Source: Bacteroidota bacterium (lineage in GTDB: Bacteria; Bacteroidota; Ignavibacteria; UBA10030; F1-140-MAGs086). From it: DNA of 28,417 nucleotides. The stretch covers positions 1-28,417 of the forward strand of contig SXSO01000023.1 in assembly GCA_005792205.1 (NCBI GenBank), written 5' to 3'. The notes beneath the pieces are model-generated. The model was given only the letters and a program-made list of their open reading frames with translations, did not search any database and had not been told where the DNA came from. Numbering within the stretch: the first letter of the stretch is position 1; each line of letters begins with the position of its first letter. Positions 25,939-28,417 of the stretch are shown in pieces. Made by a program: the position numbers and the translations under genes.

Positions 25939-26742
25939 TTATGGTTGAACATTTCCAACTGATAACGATTCATTAAGTGTTGCATCAGTTGTTTGAAGAA
26001 GCTTTTGTCCCGTTTCAAAAAGACGAGAAACTTCTATCATCTGAATCATTTCACTAATTCCATTTACATTTGAGTTTTCCAAAAAACCTTGTCTAATTTG
26101 AACTTTATCAATATCCACTTCCATCGGTTCAATTTCTGCAGAAGCAAGTTCAAAAAAAGTATTTCCTGTTCTTTGCAAATCCTCCAAAGTTTCAAATGTA
26201 ACAACTTTCAATCGTGCAACAGGATCACCTTCAACCATTATTTCTCCCGTTGGTGTGACTGTAATATCTTCTTTTTTTAAATTGTGGACATTTGGAATAT
26301 AAATTGGTCCATCATCGTCACCTACTACTTCATATCCATTTTTAGTAACCAATGAACTTCCTGCATTTATCATAAAGTTTCCTGCTCTTGTGTAACGAAC
26401 TTTTCCATCTACAGGATTTTTAGCTGCAAAAAAACCTTCACCATCAATTGCAATATCAAAAGTGTTATTTGTTTGTTCAATCGAACCTTGTGAAAAATCA
26501 GATATTTCTTGCATACTGACATCCACATATTCAGTTGAAGTCGTAGATGGATTAGCTCCTGGTTCACCACCTTCATCACCACCACCACTTACTTGCTGAA
26601 TATTTTGTAAAACTTCATAAAACAAATCACCTTTTTTGTAACCAACTGAATTTATGTTTGCTAAATTATTTGCTAATATCTCCATCTTCAAAGTCAATGG
26701 ACGCATATAAGCAGAAATTACTTTAAATGAACTAACTGGCAT
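25939..26742 (-). CDS. flgF: Flagellar proximal rod protein, FlgF-like
   Basis: This 267-residue protein is a rod or hook-basal-body protein. The N-terminus has KMEILANNLANINSVGYKK, the centre FDIAIDGEGFFAAKNPVDGK and YTRAGNFMIN, and the C-terminus GFLENSNVNGISEMIQMIEV and ARLFETGQ-like SRLFETGQK. It differs from FlgG by a Gly- and acid-rich insertion (SGGGDEGGEPGANP) at about residues 52-65. The order FlgF then FlgG matches many flagellar operons. A FlgG-type paralogue is the alternative name, but the shared operon with a clear FlgG favours FlgF. Confidence 0.88.
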   Translation of the reverse strand: MPVSSFKVISAYMRPLTLKMEILANNLANINSVGYKKGDLFYEVLQNIQQVSGGGDEGGEPGANPSTTSTEYVDVSMQEISDFSQGSIEQTNNTFDIAIDGEGFFAAKNPVDGKVRYTRAGNFMINAGSSLVTKNGYEVVGDDDGPIYIPNVHNLKKEDITVTPTGEIMVEGDPVARLKVVTFETLEDLQRTGNTFFELASAEIEPMEVDIDKVQIRQGFLENSNVNGISEMIQMIEVSRLFETGQKLLQTTDATLNESLSVGNVQP

Positions 26743-26746
26743 TTTT

Positions 26747-27817
26747 TTATCCTTTCATTTTTTTGTTTTCTAAATCTTGAAGATGTCGTGAAAGCAAAAC
26801 TTCACCTTTTCCAATTCCAAGTTTTTTTGCTACTGCTGAAACATCTTTTTTCTTTTTTAAATTTTCTTCTTCAGAATTTTCTATTTTTAAAACTTGTTCT
26901 GAATATCTACTCAATTGATTCATATTGTTTGAAGCCATTTTCATCGTAAGTTCAACTTCGGATTGACTTCTATGAAACTGCTTTGCCAAACCAATTGTAT
27001 CATGACTTATAGATTCATTTGCGAGAGGAAAATCATCTTCTTCAACTGTTGAAAAATTATCCTCTCTTTGAGCAATAGTTTCAAAAATATCTTTCTTTTC
27101 ATTTTGAATAATCTGTGAAGGAGGTGAATATGAAATCAAATTTTCATTTTCATCACCACCAATTTTAACAGAAAATGTTGAATTATTGTTTGCAAGTTGC
27201 ACTACTTGTTTTTTAGAATTAAAATAATTTGAAATTAAAATTCCTAAAACAAAAGCAAAGATAATAAACATAACGACTAAAACAAAAGTAAAAACTTTAT
27301 TTGATGAAAATAAACTTTTATCATTTTGTTTTGGTTTTTCTTTGACAATTTTTTTTACTGGTGTTTGTACTACAACTTCTGGACGAATAATATCTGCATT
27401 TTCAGTTTGGATTTTTACATTTTCATTTGGTTTTACATTTACCGAATTTGTATCAGAAGATTTAGTCATTACACTATCTTTATTTTCTACAATCGAATTT
27501 GTATCAACATTATTATTTACAACTGATTTTTCTTTTTTACTTACAAATTTTGCATTTCTTTTGTTTTTATTTTTTTTTTTCACAATTTTTTTTGTAGTGT
27601 CCGCTGTTTTTTTAGTAGCATCAATAGTATTTGCTATTGAACTATCTTGTGAAAAAACGTTTGCTTCACTTTTTTTAGGTTTAACTTTTATTTTAGTACT
27701 TACGTTTTTCAAAGATTCTATATTTGGCAACTTATTTTTGGGGATAAAATCAGTTCGTTTATCAGCAAATGCGATAAAAAAAATTGTAACACAAAGTATA
27801 AAGTTTTTAAATATCAT
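26747..27817 (-). CDS. Flagellar-operon membrane protein with two SwrB/DUF2802-like C-terminal motifs
   Basis: I recognise no named family for the whole 356-residue protein. It has an N-terminal signal or anchor (about 1-18), a long Lys/Asn/Thr-rich low-complexity region (about 20-170), and a TM helix at about 175-198 (FTFVLVVMFIIFAFVLGILI). The C-terminal part is charged. Two short helical stretches look alike: TIGLAKQFHRSQSEVELTMK (about 274-293) and VSAVAKKLGIGKGEVLLSRH (about 326-345). The second closely resembles the C-terminal AKKLGIGKGEV-like motif that I recall from SwrB and DUF6115/DUF2802 proteins in flagellar operons of other phyla. Its start overlaps the fliA stop by 1 bp, and flgF follows 4 bp later, so it is embedded in the flagellar transcript. 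FliO is an alternative by topology, but the TM region does not look like FliO. Confidence 0.6.
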   Translation of the reverse strand: MIFKNFILCVTIFFIAFADKRTDFIPKNKLPNIESLKNVSTKIKVKPKKSEANVFSQDSSIANTIDATKKTADTTKKIVKKKNKNKRNAKFVSKKEKSVVNNNVDTNSIVENKDSVMTKSSDTNSVNVKPNENVKIQTENADIIRPEVVVQTPVKKIVKEKPKQNDKSLFSSNKVFTFVLVVMFIIFAFVLGILISNYFNSKKQVVQLANNNSTFSVKIGGDENENLISYSPPSQIIQNEKKDIFETIAQREDNFSTVEEDDFPLANESISHDTIGLAKQFHRSQSEVELTMKMASNNMNQLSRYSEQVLKIENSEEENLKKKKDVSAVAKKLGIGKGEVLLSRHLQDLENKKMKG

Positions 27818-28417
27818 TACAATTTTGCTCTTAATTCTTTTCTTATGTGTGCAAGTATTTCATCTAGAATTTGAGAAACGCGACCAACTGAAAGTTCAAT
27901 AATTTCTCCAATCTCAGATAATCCAACACCTTCATAAAAATATAACGAAATAATTATTCTATCCCTCTCTTTGAGTTTAGAAATAATATCTACAAGTATA
28001 TCTTTAGTTTCATTTTCTTGAACTATTTCAAGAAAATTTTCAGCTTCAAGTTTTTCCACATTTTCAAAATCATTTAACAAACCTTCTTCATCTCTTTGTT
28101 TATTGTTGTCATATATTCGTCTATAATATGTTGATGCTTTTTCAAGATTCACCAAAAGTTTTTCATAATTTTCAAGTGTGAGTTCAAGTTTTCCTGCAAC
28201 TTCTTCCTTCAAACATTCTCTTCCAAACATGCATTCAATTTCTCGTATTGCTTTGCTGTTGTGTTTTCCTTGTTCACGAACTTTTCTTGGAACCATATCA
28301 GTTTTTCTAAGTTCATCTATTATTCTTCCACGAACTTTTGAAATCGCAAATGTTTCGAATTTAGTTTGTTTTCCCTCATCATACAAATTTATAGCATCAA
28401 TCAAACCGAGTATTCCA
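27817..28417 (-). CDS. fliA: Flagellar sigma factor FliA (sigma-28), 5' end outside window
   Basis: FliA directs RNA polymerase to late flagellar promoters. The frame stays open through the right edge; the TTG at 28404 is an internal Leu in GILGLIDAINLYDEGKQTKF, so the gene is partial and lacks the first part of region 2. Visible motifs are KFETFAISKVRGRIIDELRK and DMVPRKVREQ (end of region 2 to start of region 3), both close to FliA, and the region 4 helix-turn-helix GLSEIGEIIELSVGRVSQIL. This pattern fits the FliA/WhiG family rather than RpoD. It overlaps the next gene by 1 bp. Confidence 0.93.
   Translation of the reverse strand, partial: GILGLIDAINLYDEGKQTKFETFAISKVRGRIIDELRKTDMVPRKVREQGKHNSKAIREIECMFGRECLKEEVAGKLELTLENYEKLLVNLEKASTYYRRIYDNNKQRDEEGLLNDFENVEKLEAENFLEIVQENETKDILVDIISKLKERDRIIISLYFYEGVGLSEIGEIIELSVGRVSQILDEILAHIRKELRAKL

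Noticed and set aside
27342..27902. Open frame of 186 codons on the + strand opposite the SwrB-like gene and the fliA end
   Set aside because: Its Phe/Thr-rich composition is the reverse image of the Lys/Asn-rich coding strand, and it crosses the junction of two tightly packed genes.

Overview
The window is AT-rich DNA from a flagellated, didermic bacterium, most likely of the FCB superphylum (Bacteroidota, Chlorobiota or Ignavibacteriota side). Four things suggest this. There is a TonB cassette of the ExbB-ExbD-ExbD-TonB-PstS-like-TPR type. There is a TonB-dependent receptor with an N-terminal carboxypeptidase-regulatory-like domain. A TTTG-N19-TATATTCG element matches the Bacteroidota-type housekeeping promoter. 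Shine-Dalgarno sequences are generally weak. A complete flagellar set argues against a typical crown-group Bacteroidota and for an early-branching, Ignavibacteria- or Kapabacteria-like lineage. This placement is inference; I could run no database search.

Left part, + strand. Positions 1-2222 hold the 3' part of mfd (transcription-repair coupling factor) overlapping a calcineurin-type phosphoesterase. Positions 2320-5958 hold a tight metabolic run: class I fructose-1,6-bisphosphatase, an IMP dehydrogenase without its CBS module, and GMP synthase, the last two overlapping by ATGA. From 6010 a Bacteroidota-type promoter leads into exbB, two different exbD genes, tonB, a small two-TM protein, a PstS-like lipoprotein and a TPR protein, ending at a clear terminator (11302-11341). 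Two APC-superfamily amino-acid permeases follow (11494-14528).

A bidirectional terminator (14550-14586) separates these from the right part, which is entirely on the - strand. Read from the right edge, the gene order is fliA (partial), a membrane protein with two SwrB/DUF2802-like C-terminal helical motifs, flgF, flgG, flgA, flgH, flgI, flgJ fused to an SLT lytic transglycosylase, a flgN-like chaperone gene, flgK, flgL, motA, motB, then a TonB-dependent receptor gene. Gaps are mostly 3-10 bp or small overlaps, so this looks like one long transcript or a few closely linked ones. It encodes the flagellar sigma factor, rod, P- and L-rings, a rod-associated muramidase, hook-filament junction and stator.

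Two energised envelope systems therefore lie side by side: the ExbBD-TonB motor with a receptor it may serve, and the related MotAB stator with the flagellum. The observations most worth a second look are the tandem motifs in the uncharacterised flagellar-operon protein, the FlgJ-SLT fusion, the PstS-like and TPR genes tied to the TonB operon, the CBS-less IMPDH, and an apparently altered Walker A motif at the very edge of mfd. No RNA genes, CRISPR arrays, insertion sequences or prophage genes were seen, and no gene-free stretch exceeds about 211 bp.
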